Shown: positions 11,113 to 23,300 of the stretch, piece by piece | Position numbering within the stretch: position 1 is the first letter of the stretch | Layout of the letters: every line of letters begins with the position of its first letter | Assembly: GCF_963678635.1 (NCBI RefSeq) | Contig: NC_087069.1 | Coordinates: 39,145,076 to 39,209,075, forward strand | Source: Symsagittifera roscoffensis | Taxonomy: Eukaryota; Xenacoelomorpha; Acoela; Convolutidae | Length of the DNA: 64,000 nucleotides | Reading direction: 5' to 3' | Program-made: the position numbers and the translations under genes | Notes under the pieces: generated by a model | Databases searched by the model: none | Told to the model about the DNA's origin: nothing | Seen by the model: the letters and a program-made list of their open reading frames with translations, nothing else

Positions 11113-11465
11113 GATGCTGAGATTCATAGCGTCATAGCTGATTGGCTTATAGTTCCAATTCTGTTTCTAACGAAACTGAGCTTGCCCTGCCCAATCATAG
11201 AAGGGTCTCAGGTCAAGAATAAATTCATGCAGACCAACAAGGTTGGGTCGAGGATTTTGTTTCATCAGGAAAAACATCCTGGAACAGTCAAACAGACGCC
11301 TCTCGTCATAATCTTCTAGAGGTCTCAAAGTTTTGTTTATCTGAACAGTCAAACTTTTTATTGTATTTAATTTTTTTAGTTGTTTCAAAACTTAAAAAAT
11401 CAAAATATTTATTTGTTTGGTTTGAGTGAAACAATAATCTTTTAGAACACCTCTTAACTAGTGAA
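11113..11465 (-). pseudogene. Dead copy of exon 5 of the ZU5-like gene, unit 2
   Basis: On the minus strand it reads INKTLRPLEDYDERRLF and LVGLHEFILDLRPFYDW, matching exon 5, then a TAG where the intact gene has TGG (Trp) in FRWKENW. The downstream part of the exon is cut at GCTGAGATTCAT, where it is fused to BEL/Pao sequence. Upstream, intron 4 sequence is present only to about 11465. Exon 4 and the R1 repeat are deleted, so the copy jumps straight to intron 3 sequence. Confidence 0.75.
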
Positions 11466-11559
11466 AATGGTTCGCCAAGGAAAAGGTTGCCAAGGAACAA
11501 CCTCGGTCTTTGGTATACGAAATTTTGACAAACTAACATATTAAGACTTATCAAAATTT

Positions 11560-12480
11560 TAAAATTTGAGTCCGTTATGGAGCCAAACTATGCATTTTGT
11601 TAAATTTAACAAAGAATTTCTCTTTGTTTTTTTTTACTATTCCTTTTTCTATAATTGTTCCGACAAAATTTTAACATGTTTAAAGAATTGTGTCCTGAAT
11701 CCAGGAACAAACAGACGCAATATTGTGCGCCTATCCATTGCACAGTTTGTCCTCGGAATTTCGTTTATTGAATTAATGAGACCAATTAGCTTTGCCTCGT
11801 TTCTTTTTGGAACAATTATGAGTGCTTATAATTTACCACGCATAATAATTCCCGTATTGCAACGAACTATCAACGTGTTATTCCAGCACCAATGCAGCAC
11901 TTTAGTCTTGTCCAATGATACTCGTTTGACAAACGCAAGTTTTCCGGATAACGCAAGTTTTCCCATATGCAGTCAATTGTTCTAAAATCGGTCTGAATAC
12001 AAAAAACCAAAACGGGTATATATAAATACAAATACATTCCTCAATTTTTTCTAAATTTGGAACGATAAGCTAACTGGATGCAAGCTGATACCAATTATAA
12101 TATTGATCTTCTGATTCTGTAGGAAACTTGTTTTCAATTAAATTTTTTGAAAGAGGTTAGCTTTTTCTTGAAAAAATTTGCCACACAGCGCATCAACTGA
12201 ATTTTTGGAAAAAAAGAAATGTATTAGTAATGCAAAAAAACCGTTGCTCAACAAGATGGTGACTCTTTTTGAAAATATTTATGTATAGTACTGCATTTTG
12301 CTCTATTTAGGTTGATCAATTTAGTTTTATTTTGGAATGAATGTAAAAACATGTATTTTATTTTTTCATATATTGCTTCTTTAGCTAAGTCAATTTACTG
12401 AAAATTAGTAATTGTTAGGAGGAACAAATAGAGCTGGTTACCATTCGAGAAGTACAGAATGATTGAACCACAGTAACTTA
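11560..12480. repeat. Intron-3 sequence, copy 2 of the tandem array
   Basis: Second copy of the 920-base segment described at 9020-9950, with a roughly 50-base deletion around 12300 where the copies at 9750 and 15990 have extra sequence. It contains a chance duplicated GATAACGCAAGTTTTCC near 11940. Confidence 0.6.
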
Positions 12481-14812
12481 TTTTTTTTATTCTACTTGGA
12501 AAATTTTTCTTGTGGAAAGCCGTTGTTTGGTGGTTTCTAATTGAACCGGATCGGTTACCTCCTTGACTTTAGAGCGGTAGTGCCGGTGTTTCTGACTCAG
12601 TCTGAGCATGAAGGCAACCACTCGCTGGAGTCTACGAAACAAGCAGAATTCTTCCCATGCAAATAAAATGGATTGTTTTTGTTTTTGTACAACGTTTGAA
12701 AATTAGAGGCCTGCTGTAAACCTTCTTTTAGGTTACAAGCGGTACCAGCCAGGCTGATCTTTTTAAGTAGTACTCGGCTTGAAAGGCCACTCGCCATTTT
12801 TCCGTAAAGCTAGCCCATTCACTCAGCTGCTTGTTTTTGAGGACTCCGCTGAGATTCCTCTGGCTCACGTATCAGCAGGGTTGTCCCCACTCAAGATGTG
12901 AAACCACTGGTCTACGGTCGTACTTTCCAGAATGTCTCCAATCGGGTTTTCCACGAAGGTGGGTCGCTTACATTCTGAGTTTAACCACTGGGAAAGAGTG
13001 GTGTTGTCTTTCCACATGAATGTGTTTGACACATGAATGGTTAGAGCTTTGAGGATATCTTCCTTCAAGCGGGTAGCGAGTAAAGCGAACTGCATTTCAA
13101 GCTTCGGGATGGGAAGCGCTTTCATGGTCGCGACTCTTGCTTTTCTTGCTTAACAATCTATCAATGGGTAGCTCATCATCCGATTGTTGGCTATGAAAGC
13201 GCCAGATTTTTTTTAAACATTAATCGCGCTTTTACTGTATAGGGCGCTACGAGACCTACGGGATTGAAAACGGAAGATAAGAAGCTTAACGCTGTTCGCT
13301 GTGTTGTCGAATTTTTAACTTCGCGGTTGGAACCACGGCTTATGACCAAAGTGTCGTCGATATGGTCCCACTTCAGGCCAAGAACTTGTGAGGATTTATC
13401 TCCACAAATTACAATATTTTTTTTTACCTCCTTGTTGCAGCGCGCTTTCGGGAGGTCTTAACTCAGTACTAATTTTTTTGTTACATTAAATATGAACTTA
13501 GTTAACTTACAACTATCGAGAACTAACAGAGTAATCAACTTTTTACTCAGTTTAAATGCATCATCAGGATCCTCAAAGGAGTCTAGCTAGTCTTCCAAAT
13601 AAAATTTCTCCAGAACTTTGGACGCTGCGTCAGGGAATTTTGCCTGATTATCCATTGCAGTATGTTGCAATGCATAGTTTGCACACGTCGGCGGCTCTTG
13701 CACCAGAAATATGTCTGGTGTAATGGTTTACAACCAAATTAGCTGAGGGTTCCTCCCGCCACAGACAACGAAGGGAAGGGTGGTCCTTCTGGAAGGACTC
13801 CGACATGTAAGAACATCCCTTCAATGTCAGCCGAAACGGCAAAATGATGTTGACGCAAACGGATAGAGAACGAAAAGAAGGTTTTGCAGTAGGTCGGGTC
13901 CTACTAGCAACGATTTGTTCAATGACGTTACGTGGAATTTAAACGCTCCGTTAAGGACACGCCTCACTTTACCAGATTTGATTGGGTTCACCACGGGATC
14001 GCGAGGAAGTTACCACTCGCGTAAGCTGCGATTTGACTAAATATGGGGAGGAACGTGAATCACGTATCCCTTACTCAAATCGTCTTCCATAATTTTTGAG
14101 TATGGATTCCTCAAGTGAGGATGTTTCGCCAAGCGTTTTTTGAGCGATTTCAACGGAACCAAAGACGAATAGTAGTTGTCTGGCAACATGTTAGTTTCTT
14201 CTGCCCAGAGTATACCTACAGCGTACCTTGATCCATCATGGACGGTGGATGAATCATTTATTTTAGCCACACTTTTGTCCGCGGTGGAAGGGAAGTTGAC
14301 CTCTTTGTAGGCCCCGTATGACTCTATTTGATACCAGCATTTGATTTGACCAGCTAGTTCGTAATCTTATGTATTGCTTGTGAAACAAGTGGAAAGGGAA
14401 CCGGTAAATGTCGGCATTGGGCCGCTCAACACCCAGCCTATTGGAAAGCAAACGGCGACGGGCAAGGTGTTTGGATCGGTGTCACTCTCAAAATACTCCT
14501 CGAGCAGAATAGCATGGAAAGCGTCTTGATCAATCATTAAGTGTACACCGGCGTAGCTATATACAATTGGTTTGATTGGAGCAAGATATGGATGTAAAGC
14601 AAGGATTACCGACTTAAAGTTCATCCTTGACAATTGCGGTTAATTCTAATATGTATTCGAAACCATTGAAGTAAGAAGTTACTTTCATCTGAACTTGTTT
14701 CGTTTTAACAACAGCCATTGCGTCAATACCGATTACTGTGAGATCCAAATCTGTACCAGAAAGATTTAGACATTTGATCAAGTTAGCCGATATCCAGGAA
14801 TGACTAGATGCT
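12481..14812 (-). mobile_element. BEL/Pao retrotransposon fragment B (protease, RT and RNase H parts)
   Basis: The longest of the three fragments. In minus-strand order: a protease-side segment (14633-14367), a linker (GILWAEETNMLPDNYYSSL and LKKRLAKHPHLRNPYSKIM, 14270-14037) typical of the region before the Pao reverse transcriptase, RT palm sequence (HPSLRCLWREEP and HYTRHISGA, 13842-13648), a degraded catalytic box near 13590 reading FYLED followed by a stop in place of the usual YxDD, a VFNPVGLVAPYTVKAR-like segment near 13260, and RNase H (13125-12865, WKDNTTLSQWLN and FHILSGDNPADT). It ends around 12490 before the integrase. Several frameshifts and stops show that it is inactive. Confidence 0.82.
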
Positions 14813-15175
14813 GAGATTCATAGCGTCATAGCTGATTGGCTCATAATTCCAATTCTGTTTCTAACGAAACTGAGCTTGCCCTGCCCAATCATAGAAGGGT
14901 CTCAGGTCAAGAATAAATTCAAGCAGACCAACAAGGTTGGGTCGAGGATTTTGTTTCATCAGGAAAAACATCCTGGAACAGTCAAACAGACGCCTCTCGT
15001 CATAATCTTCTAGAGGTCTCAAAGTTTTGTTTATCTGAACAGTCAAACTTTTTATTGTATTTAATAAGTCAATTTTTTAGTTGCTTCAAAACTGAAAAAA
15101 TCAAAATATACATTTGTTTGGTTTGAGTCAAACAATAATCTTTTAGAACACCTCTTAACTAGTGAAAATTGTTCG
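14813..15175 (-). pseudogene. Dead copy of exon 5 of the ZU5-like gene, unit 3
   Basis: Nearly identical to the unit 2 copy at 11113-11465. It has the same fusion point with BEL/Pao sequence, the same TGG-to-TAG nonsense change and the same loss of exon 4. The shared damage shows that units 2 and 3 were duplicated from one already broken unit. Confidence 0.75.
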
Positions 15176-15259
15176 CCAAGGAAAAGCTTGCCAAGGAACA
15201 ACCTCGGTCTTTGGTATACGAAATTTTGACAAACTAACTTATTAAGGCTTATCAAAATT

Positions 15260-16190
15260 TAAAAATTTGAGTCCGTTATGGGGCCAAACTATGCATTTTG
15301 TGAAATTTAACAAAGAATTTTTCTTTGTTTTTTACTATTCCTTTTTCTATAATTGTTCCGACAAAATTTTAACATGTTTAAAGAATTGTGTCCTGAATCC
15401 AGGAACAAACAGACGCATTATTGTGCGCCTATCCATTGCACAGTTTGTCCTCGAAATTTCATTTATTGAATTAATGAAACCAATTAGCTTGCCTCGTTTC
15501 ATTTTGGAACAATTATGAGTGCTTATAATTTACCATGCATAATAATTCCCGTATTGCAAGGAACTATCAATGTATTATTCCAGTACCAACGCAGCATTTT
15601 AGTCTAGTCCAAAGATACTCGCTTGACAAACTCGAGATTTCCGGATAGAATCCGATACGCAGTCAATTGTTCTAAAATCGGTCAGAATACAAAAAACCTA
15701 CCCGGGTAAAAATATACAAATATATTCCTCATTTTTTTCGAAAGTTGGAGCAATAAACTAACTGGAAGCAAGCTGATACCAATTATAATTTTGGTCTTCT
15801 GATCTGGTAGGAAACTCGTTTTCAATTAAGTTTTTTGAAAGAGGTTGGCTTTTTCTTGAAAAAATTTGCCACACTGCGCATCAAATGAATTTTTGGAAAA
15901 GAAGAAAGGTCTTAATAATGCAAAAAAACCGTTGCTCAACAAGCAGGTCACTCTTTTTGGAAATATTTATGTATAGTACTGCATTTTGCAAAAAAGAGTT
16001 CTTGGTAATTTGGCAAAGATTATTGATAGGTTGATCAATTTTAATTTTATTTTGGAATGAATGTAAAAACATGTATTTTATTTTTTCATATATTGCTTGT
16101 TTAGCTAAGTCCATTTTTTGAAAATTAGTAATTGTTAGGAGGAACAAATAGAGCTGGTTACCATTCGAGAAGTACAGAATGATTGAACCA
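15260..16190. repeat. Intron-3 sequence, copy 3 of the tandem array
   Basis: Third copy of the 920-base segment. From about 15520 to 16080 it is closer to copy 1 (9280-9840) than to copy 2, including the shared insertion around 15990. The first 250 bases and the last 100 bases resemble copy 2. The mosaic suggests unequal exchange or gene conversion among units. Confidence 0.6.
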
Positions 16191-16910
16191 GTGTAACTTA
16201 TTTTTTTTATTCTACTTGGAAAATTTTTCTTGTGGAAAGCCGTTGTTTGGTGGTTTCTAATTGAACCGGATCGGTTACCTCCTTGACTTTAGAGCGGTAG
16301 TGCCGGTGTTTCTGACTCAGTCTGAGCATGAAGGCAACCACTCGTTGGAGTCTACGAAACAAGCAGAATTCTTCCCATGCAAATAAAATGGGTTGTTTTT
16401 GTTTTTGTACAACGTTTGAAAATTAGAGACCTGCTGTAAACCTTCATTAAGGTTACAAGCGGTACCAGCCAGGCTGATCTTTTTAGGTAGTTCTATACTC
16501 GGCTTGAAAGACCACTCGCCATTTTTCCGCAAACCTAGCGCATTCACTCAGCTGCTTGTTTTTAATGACTCCGCTGAGATTCCTCTGGCTCACGTATCAG
16601 CAGGGTTGTCCCCACTCAAAATGTGAAACCACTGGTCTACGGTCGTACTTTCCAGAATGTCTCCAATCGGGTTTTCCACGAACGTGGGTCGCTCACTTTC
16701 TGAGTTTAACTACTGGGAAAGAGTGGTGTTGTCATTCCACATGAATGTGTTTGACACATGAATGGTTAGAGCTTTGAGGATATCTTCCTTCAAGCGGGTA
16801 GCGAGTAACGCGAACAGCATTTCAAGCTTCGGGATGGAAAGCGCTTTCATGGTCGCGACTCTTGATTTTCCAAAGACGAGGGCTGAGGTTTCGAGTGGAG
16901 TTATCACACG
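16191..16910 (-). mobile_element. BEL/Pao retrotransposon fragment C, cut by the assembly gap
   Basis: On the minus strand it reads VITPLETSALVFGKSRVAT, then MKALSIPKLE and HVSNTFMWNDNTTLSQ, the start of the BEL/Pao RNase H region, followed by broken downstream frames to about 16200. The sequence upstream of the RNase H is hidden in the run of N. It shares the truncation point before the integrase with fragments A and B. Confidence 0.75.
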
Positions 16911-17110
16911 NNNNNNNNNNNNNNNNNNNNNNNNNNNNNNNNNNNNNNNNNNNNNNNNNNNNNNNNNNNNNNNNNNNNNNNNNNNNNNNNNNNNNNNNNN
17001 NNNNNNNNNNNNNNNNNNNNNNNNNNNNNNNNNNNNNNNNNNNNNNNNNNNNNNNNNNNNNNNNNNNNNNNNNNNNNNNNNNNNNNNNNNNNNNNNNNNN
17101 NNNNNNNNNN
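16911..17110. other. Assembly gap, 200 N
   Basis: Exactly 200 consecutive N, a round number usually used as a placeholder, so the true size is unknown. The gap interrupts BEL/Pao fragment C. The sequence immediately to its right is a near-copy of sequence found 1.66 kb further on. Confidence 0.98.
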
Positions 17111-17330
17111 TTTTGACTGGAAAAAATGACAAAAAAAGGGATAGTAGCATTTCTTGGAAGCTTAAGGATAACTCAGACCTACTGTCGCTAATCACTTGAT
17201 ACTACCTCATTGTCAAATTTAAAAGTTTTTTTTTCTGTTGCGCAATGAAGGAACGATTTTTTGCCGTTCTGGCTACGTTTTGTTCCGACTTTCGATACGA
17301 AAGTAACGGAAGATTTGTGCTCGGGGTTAT
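17111..17330. repeat. Direct duplicate flanking the gap (copy 1)
   Basis: About 217 bases starting TTTTGACTGGAAAAAATGAC match 18771-18986. I noticed only one mismatch (AAATTTAAAAG against AAATTTGAAAG). The last 60 bases are the beginning of an R1 repeat, including its ACTTTCG/CGAAAGT hairpin. The match then stops abruptly at GGGGT. This may be a true duplication or an artefact of gap-edge assembly. Confidence 0.85.
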
Positions 17331-18770
17331 AACCTTCTCTATTGTCCCCTTTTTTTTATTTATTTTGAAATCTTCATTTTTGGCTGACTGACCCTCAATT
17401 TTGCCAAAGGTGCATCCGATGCCAATATATACTCAGATTGACTGGGAAGTGAACGCACTTTTTGTTCGAGTTTTTTTTTCAAAAAAGAAGCCTAAAACGC
17501 ATTTTTTTGCCTGAGTTTTTTCTAAGTTCTCCTGCTACAATCCGTTCTAACTAAATATTGTTCTGAGAATTGAGTAGGCATTGTTGTCGTTCCGTCTTTT
17601 CTCATCCCATTCTTTTTTCCTGCCCTGTAACTCTTCTCATCGCATTTTTCGTCTCAATGAATGGATGAACAATTCGCCTTTTTCACGGTGTCACCTATTT
17701 ATGTTTACAATTGAATGTTCTTCCGTGGGCTTTATTAATTCGGCAAAATGTCTGCTACAGTTACAACTTTCTAGATAATCTATTTCGCCAGTAAAACGTT
17801 TAAGCGGACTCATGTGAATGCATTTTCACTATTTATTCACATATTGCTCCTGTTTATTTTAAACTCGGCTCGATTTTTCATTATTATGCATAATAAAAGG
17901 TCAGAGGTGTTGACCTGGGCCAATATGTGATTTCTGATTGTTAAAAACACTTTCCATCTATGAGTGCTTGATTCATGGTCTTCGACGGATTGATCGAACA
18001 CGTAAGTAGTTTTCCTTTGAGTGTCGCTTTTTGCATGATGCATGTGAAGAGAATTTCTCTAGAGCGCTACCAAGTGAATAACAGAAACCTTATACAAGTT
18101 TTAACGCTGGATCTTTGATATCCAAACAGTGAAGAAAGTTTCCACAACTTCAAATTTGATGCGAATGCTACAGTTTTCATTTAAGGTGCAGATCAAATAT
18201 TATTCATTTGATAGTGTTGAACCTTTAATCAGTCCTCGCCAGATGCTGCAATTTTTGAAGAAATCTAAGAATTCAAATATATCCAATACTTTTTTGCTAA
18301 AAGTTCTGTTTTATCCCAGAATTGATTCAGTACTAGTTATTAAGGCTTTTGAAAACTTGCGCTTCATGTGATTTTTTCTAAGACTAAAATTGACTATTTA
18401 ACTAGCCATTTCAGACAATGTTTTTCTCTCAAAAAGAATAGTATAAAAGTCCCTAGCTGAAATTTTAATAGTTTTTTTTTCACCTGACACAAATTTTCTT
18501 GAAATTTTTTGTGTTAGAAACTTGCCAATATACACAAGTTGGGGCAATTAATTCGCTGTAGATTGACCTGTATACGCCTATCTGGCAGAGTAACCTTACC
18601 CAAAATTCCTTGCTAACTGAATTCAAGCAATTTCTTTCAACCAGAATTATTGCTCAAGCTACAGGAAAAACTTGGAAAAAATTTTAGCAAAAAGTTTGAA
18701 ACTGCTTACCTCTGCGGCGAAAAAAAACAACGTTGAGTGGCAAAAAAACAGCGATGCTCAGGATTATTAT
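17331..18770. other. No gene seen
   Basis: AT-rich sequence with long T runs and no frame that has splice signals or recognisable protein content. Open frames here (17581-17778 and 18129-18371 on plus, 17837-18043 on minus) show no family features and no second copy to test constraint. Confidence 0.4.
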
Positions 18771-18986
18771 TTTGACTGGAAAAAATGACAAAAAAAGGGA
18801 TAGTAGCATTTCTTGGAAGCTTAAGGATAACTCAGACCTACTGTCGCTAATCACTTGATACTACCTCATTGTCAAATTTGAAAGTTTTTTTTTCTGTTGC
18901 GCAATGAAGGAACGATTTTTTGCCGTTCTGGCTACGTTTTGTTCCGACTTTCGATACGAAAGTAACGGAAGATTTGTGCTCGGGGT
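18771..18986. repeat. Direct duplicate of the gap flank (copy 2)
   Basis: Second copy of the 217-base segment at 17111-17330. Here it continues into a full-length R1 repeat, so this is the intact arrangement and the copy beside the gap is truncated. Confidence 0.85.
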
Positions 18987-19473
18987 GGGTTTTTTTTTCT
19001 TCAGACTTTTTAACTAGCCATTTTTGACTGAATTTTTTATATCATTCAAAAGGTATTGTTGTCCTGAGCTTAAATTTGAAATGATATTTTACCTGTGATC
19101 ATTTTTTTGTAAAGTTATGAAGGTTTAAAATTTCCATTTTGGCCATTTTGACCAATTTGGGACAATTAACGCGCGATATAATTCGCGCTATTAGCGCGTA
19201 AGCGGAGATTTAATCCGTCTTATAAATCGTTCCAAATTGGTTGAACGAAGCTCATTTGCCAGAATTGATTTGTTACAAGGAACGAAACCTATCTTTTTGT
19301 GTTTTATGTGGCGTGTGGGGGGGGGGGGGATGATTTTCATAAAAGTTTCAAAAAAAAAAATTTTCGTTTTTAATTTATATAATTGAATTTTTTAATGTTT
19401 TTACTGCTGCTCCATAAACCTTAAAAGGAAGTCGGAACGTTCAGGGCTTCGCACTGATACGAGCAGTTCTGTT
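18936..19473 (+). mobile_element. Nonautonomous repeat, family R1, full-length copy outside the arms
   Basis: Begins GTTTTGTTCCGACTTTCG with the perfect ACTTTCG-ATA-CGAAAGT hairpin and ends CTGATACGAGCAGTTCTGTT. It is about 538 bases and contains a run of 13 G near 19317 at the place where other copies have 6 G. It is an independent insertion, not part of the inverted repeat, and so helps to define the family ends. No coding capacity. Confidence 0.6.
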
Positions 19474-20398
19474 GATATTTGATAACTTTCACTATTTTCA
19501 AAAAAATTTGGGCCAGTGCATGAAATATCCAGAATCGCCTTGCTCAAACAAAACTAGCCGCTCACGACTTCATGTTGAGAAAATTAGGTTGCTTCATTGA
19601 AGTGCATAAATTGCACAACCGTGCAGTGAGTTTCAAATTTGAAAACTAAAACTGTCCAAAAATATACCGATTTGCAAATTATTGGCAATTTTATTGAGCT
19701 GACCGTCGCCTAATTACATTATTTTGAACTACAAAATATTTCTGCACAAGCATTTTTGCAACTGCTATAAATCCTGCACAATTCTTCGAAGATTTGACTA
19801 AAAATTTGTAAGAAAATTGCAACCAGGCTTTGTATTTTTTGAGGTTTTTATTTGATTGTTATCAATGTTTGTTATTGAAACTGATTTAAAATCGAATGAA
19901 GAGGTTTCAAATTTTTGAAGTTTCAGCTTTGGAAATTGAACTTGCTGCTTAGCGTTGGTGCAATTAACGCGTTTTTATCGACTGATAAAAATGTTTAGCA
20001 GCTGAGTTCAGATTTCGCTTTCAAAATTAGCTGGAGTTTTTGTAAAATTGCCAAACAATTTTCTCTGATCTGCAACTCTACCCTCATCTTTAGCCTTGTC
20101 CTCAGTTAATAGCCCTTTTTCTGCTTATCAAGGAGAAGGAAAGCTTAACATTATTTTGGTTTTTTGGCTGAAGTTTCAGCAGTGTGATTAATTCTCACCC
20201 CAGGATAAAGTGTAAGAGAAACAGCTCTTTTTAGTTTAAAAAAACTGAGGAAGTTTTTGCTGACAAATTATCAGTATGGTGGTTATACGGGTCCAAAACC
20301 CACTCTAATTTTAGCAGAAGCTGGCTGAATTGGTACATTTAAATATGAAAAAAATTTGAAAAGCTGCATATAGAGCAAATTTTTGACTATACGCCCGG
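19474..20398. other. No gene seen
   Basis: AT-rich noncoding sequence with stops in all frames. No repeat recognised. Confidence 0.4.
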
Positions 20399-23300
20399 GT
20401 TGACCTCCATACACCGAAAATGCTTATCATACAATTCCATACATCAAGTGTGTGGAAAAATGCTTGTCATACAATTTTCATACAATTTCTAAAAATGGTT
20501 GAAAAGAGATAAAAACTTATTTGTGGCTGAACTTACTTGTCGTTCTGAGATGTATTTATGAAATAATCATTTGAAAGCTGAACTTTGATTTTTCAGAAAA
20601 ATAAGATACGCATCTAGGCACTAATCTGTTTTAGTTGCATCCCTTTTAGTTGCATAATCGATTATCTTTCTAACTAAACTAATAGTGAGAAAAGTTGAAA
20701 CGTCTCAAAAAGTGAGCACGACAGATTCAAATTTATGTGAACAATTTTAATGTTTTCACAACAGCAAGCCCGCAAGTTTACTCAAAAGACCCGCGAATTG
20801 GTTGAAAAAAGTTGAAGCAAAGTAATTAGAATTTAACTTAGTTTATTGGACCAGAAGCAAAAACGAGCTCTCTGATAGCAAACTTAGGGAGACTGATACA
20901 AATCCGAGTTTTGTTTTTGTTGTAACATTTATTGGCAAATTGAAGTTTTCAAGTCTGTAGTTGAGAGACTCTAACCAATTCGCCTACAGATCGCAGTCTT
21001 TGGTATATAATTCAGTGTAGCCCGGGAACCTCTTATCATACAATTCCCATTATGAGAAACTTCTTGTCATACAATTCCAGCATTACTTTTGTTATATCAA
21101 TTGTAAAAGACAGCATTGTAATGCATTCTATGCATTGTAAATGCAAAGACCGTCCGACCTTCGGTGCTTTGAGTAACCAAGGTCTTTGTCACTTGTTTTC
21201 GGCTGCGAACACAACCGAAAATTTTTCAGAAAATAAATTTAGAAAGAAAAAATGAAACTTTTTGCTGTAAAATAATTAAAATTTAAAACATTTAATTTAA
21301 AAATTTAAAATTTTGGTTTAAAATTTGAAAAAATCACCAGTAAAAAATTTTGCCAAAATCTAAAAGTTTGTTACTTTTGTTATTTCATTTGTGAAAGACA
21401 GCATTGACAGACATTGATCAGTCAAATATGAACATATCCATACAAAGGAAATAGGAACTTTCAGCGTTTTTGAAGAAAAAAATTAAGTCAAAAGAAAATA
21501 AAAGCCAATATTATTGTATCCAGGGTTGCGTTATGCACACAAAAAAGCACAAAAAATGTAAACGCAAAGACCGTCCAACCTTCGGTGCTTTGAGTAACCA
21601 AGTTCTTTGTAACTTGTGTTCGGCTGCGAACACAACCGAAAAATTTTCAGAAAATAAATTTAGAAAAAAAAATAAAACTTTTTGGTTTAAAATAATTAAA
21701 ATTTAAAAAATTTAATTTAAAAATTTAAATTTTTGGTTTAAAATTTAAAATAATCACCATTAAAAAATTTTGCCAAAATCTAAAATTTTGTTACTTTTAT
21801 TATATCAATTGTGAAAGACAGCCGTGGTAAACAGCCGTGGAATTCCCGAGGTAAACCAATTGTAAATGCAAAGACCGTACAACCTTCGGTGCTTTGAGTA
21901 ACCAAGGTCTTTGTCACTTGTGTTCGGCTGCAAACACAACCAAAAAATTTTCAGAAAATAAATTTAGAAAGAAAAAATGAAATTTTTTGGTTTAAAATAA
22001 TTGAAATTTAAAATATTTAATTTAAAAATTTAAATTTTTGGTTTAAAATTTAAAATAATCACCATTAAAAAATTTTGCCAAAATCTAAAAATTTGATACT
22101 TTTGTTATATCAATTGTGAAAGACAGCCGTGGTAAACAGCCGTGGAACTCCCGAAGTAAAACAATTGTAAATGCAAAGACCGTCCATTCTTCGGTGCTTT
22201 GAGTAACCAAGTTCTTTGTCACTTGTGTTGGGCTGCGAACACAACCGAAAAATTTTCAGAAAAAAAATTTAGAAAAAAAAATGAAACTTTTTGATTTAAA
22301 ATAGTTACAATTTAAAACATTTAATTTAAAAATTTAAATTTTTGGTTTAAAATTTAAAATAATCACCATTAAAAAATTTTGCCAAAATCTAAAAATTTGT
22401 TACTTTTGTAATATCAATTATGAAAGACAGCCGTGGTAAACAGCCGTGGAACTCCCGAAGTAAAACAATTGTAAATGCAAAGACCGTCCATTCTTCGGTG
22501 CTTTGAGTAACCAAGGTCTTTGTCACTTGTGTTCGGCTGCAAACACAACCAAAAATTTTTCAGAAAATAAGTTTAGAAAGAAAAAATGAAACTTTTTGGT
22601 TTAAAATAATTAAAACTTAAATAATTTAATTTAAAAATTTAAAATTTTGGTTTAAAATTTCAAATAATCACCATTAAAAAATTTTGCCAAAATCTAAAAA
22701 TTTGTTACTTTTGTTATATCAATTGTGAAAGACAGCCGTGGTAAACAGCCTTGGAACTCCCGAAGTAAAACAATTGTAAATGCAAAGACCGTCCATTCTT
22801 CGGTGCTTTGAGTAACCAAGTTCTTTGTCACTTGTGTTGGGCTGCGAACACAACCGAAAAATTTTCAGAAAAAAAATTTAGAAAGAAAAAATGAAACTTT
22901 TTGATTTAAAATAGTTACAATTTAAAACATTTAATTTAAAAATTTAAATTTTTGGTTTAAAATTTAAAATAATCACCATTAAAAAATTTTGCCAAAATCT
23001 AAAAATTTGTTACTTTTGTAATATCAATTGTGAAAGACAGCCGTGGTAAACAGCCGTGGAATTCCCGAGGTAAACCAATTGTAAATGCAAAGACCATCCA
23101 ATCTTCGGTGCTTTGAGTAACCAAGGTCTTTGTCACTTGTGTTCGGCTGCAAACACAACCAAAAATTTTTCAGAAAATAAGTTTAGAAAGAAAAAATGAA
23201 ACTTTTTGGTTTAAAATAATTAAAACTTAAATAATTTAATTTAAAAATTTAAAATTTTGGTTTAAAATTTCAAATAATCACCATTAAAAAAATTTGCCAA

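Noticed and set aside
9020-16190. The 920-base repeats flanking BEL/Pao fragments as LTRs
   Set aside because: Placement looks LTR-like, but the fourth copy (34015-35000) lies in a plain intron without retrotransposon sequence and there are no TG..CA ends, so they are duplicated intron sequence.
16710-17195. Long open frames across 16710-17199
   Set aside because: They are open only because they run through the 200-N gap.
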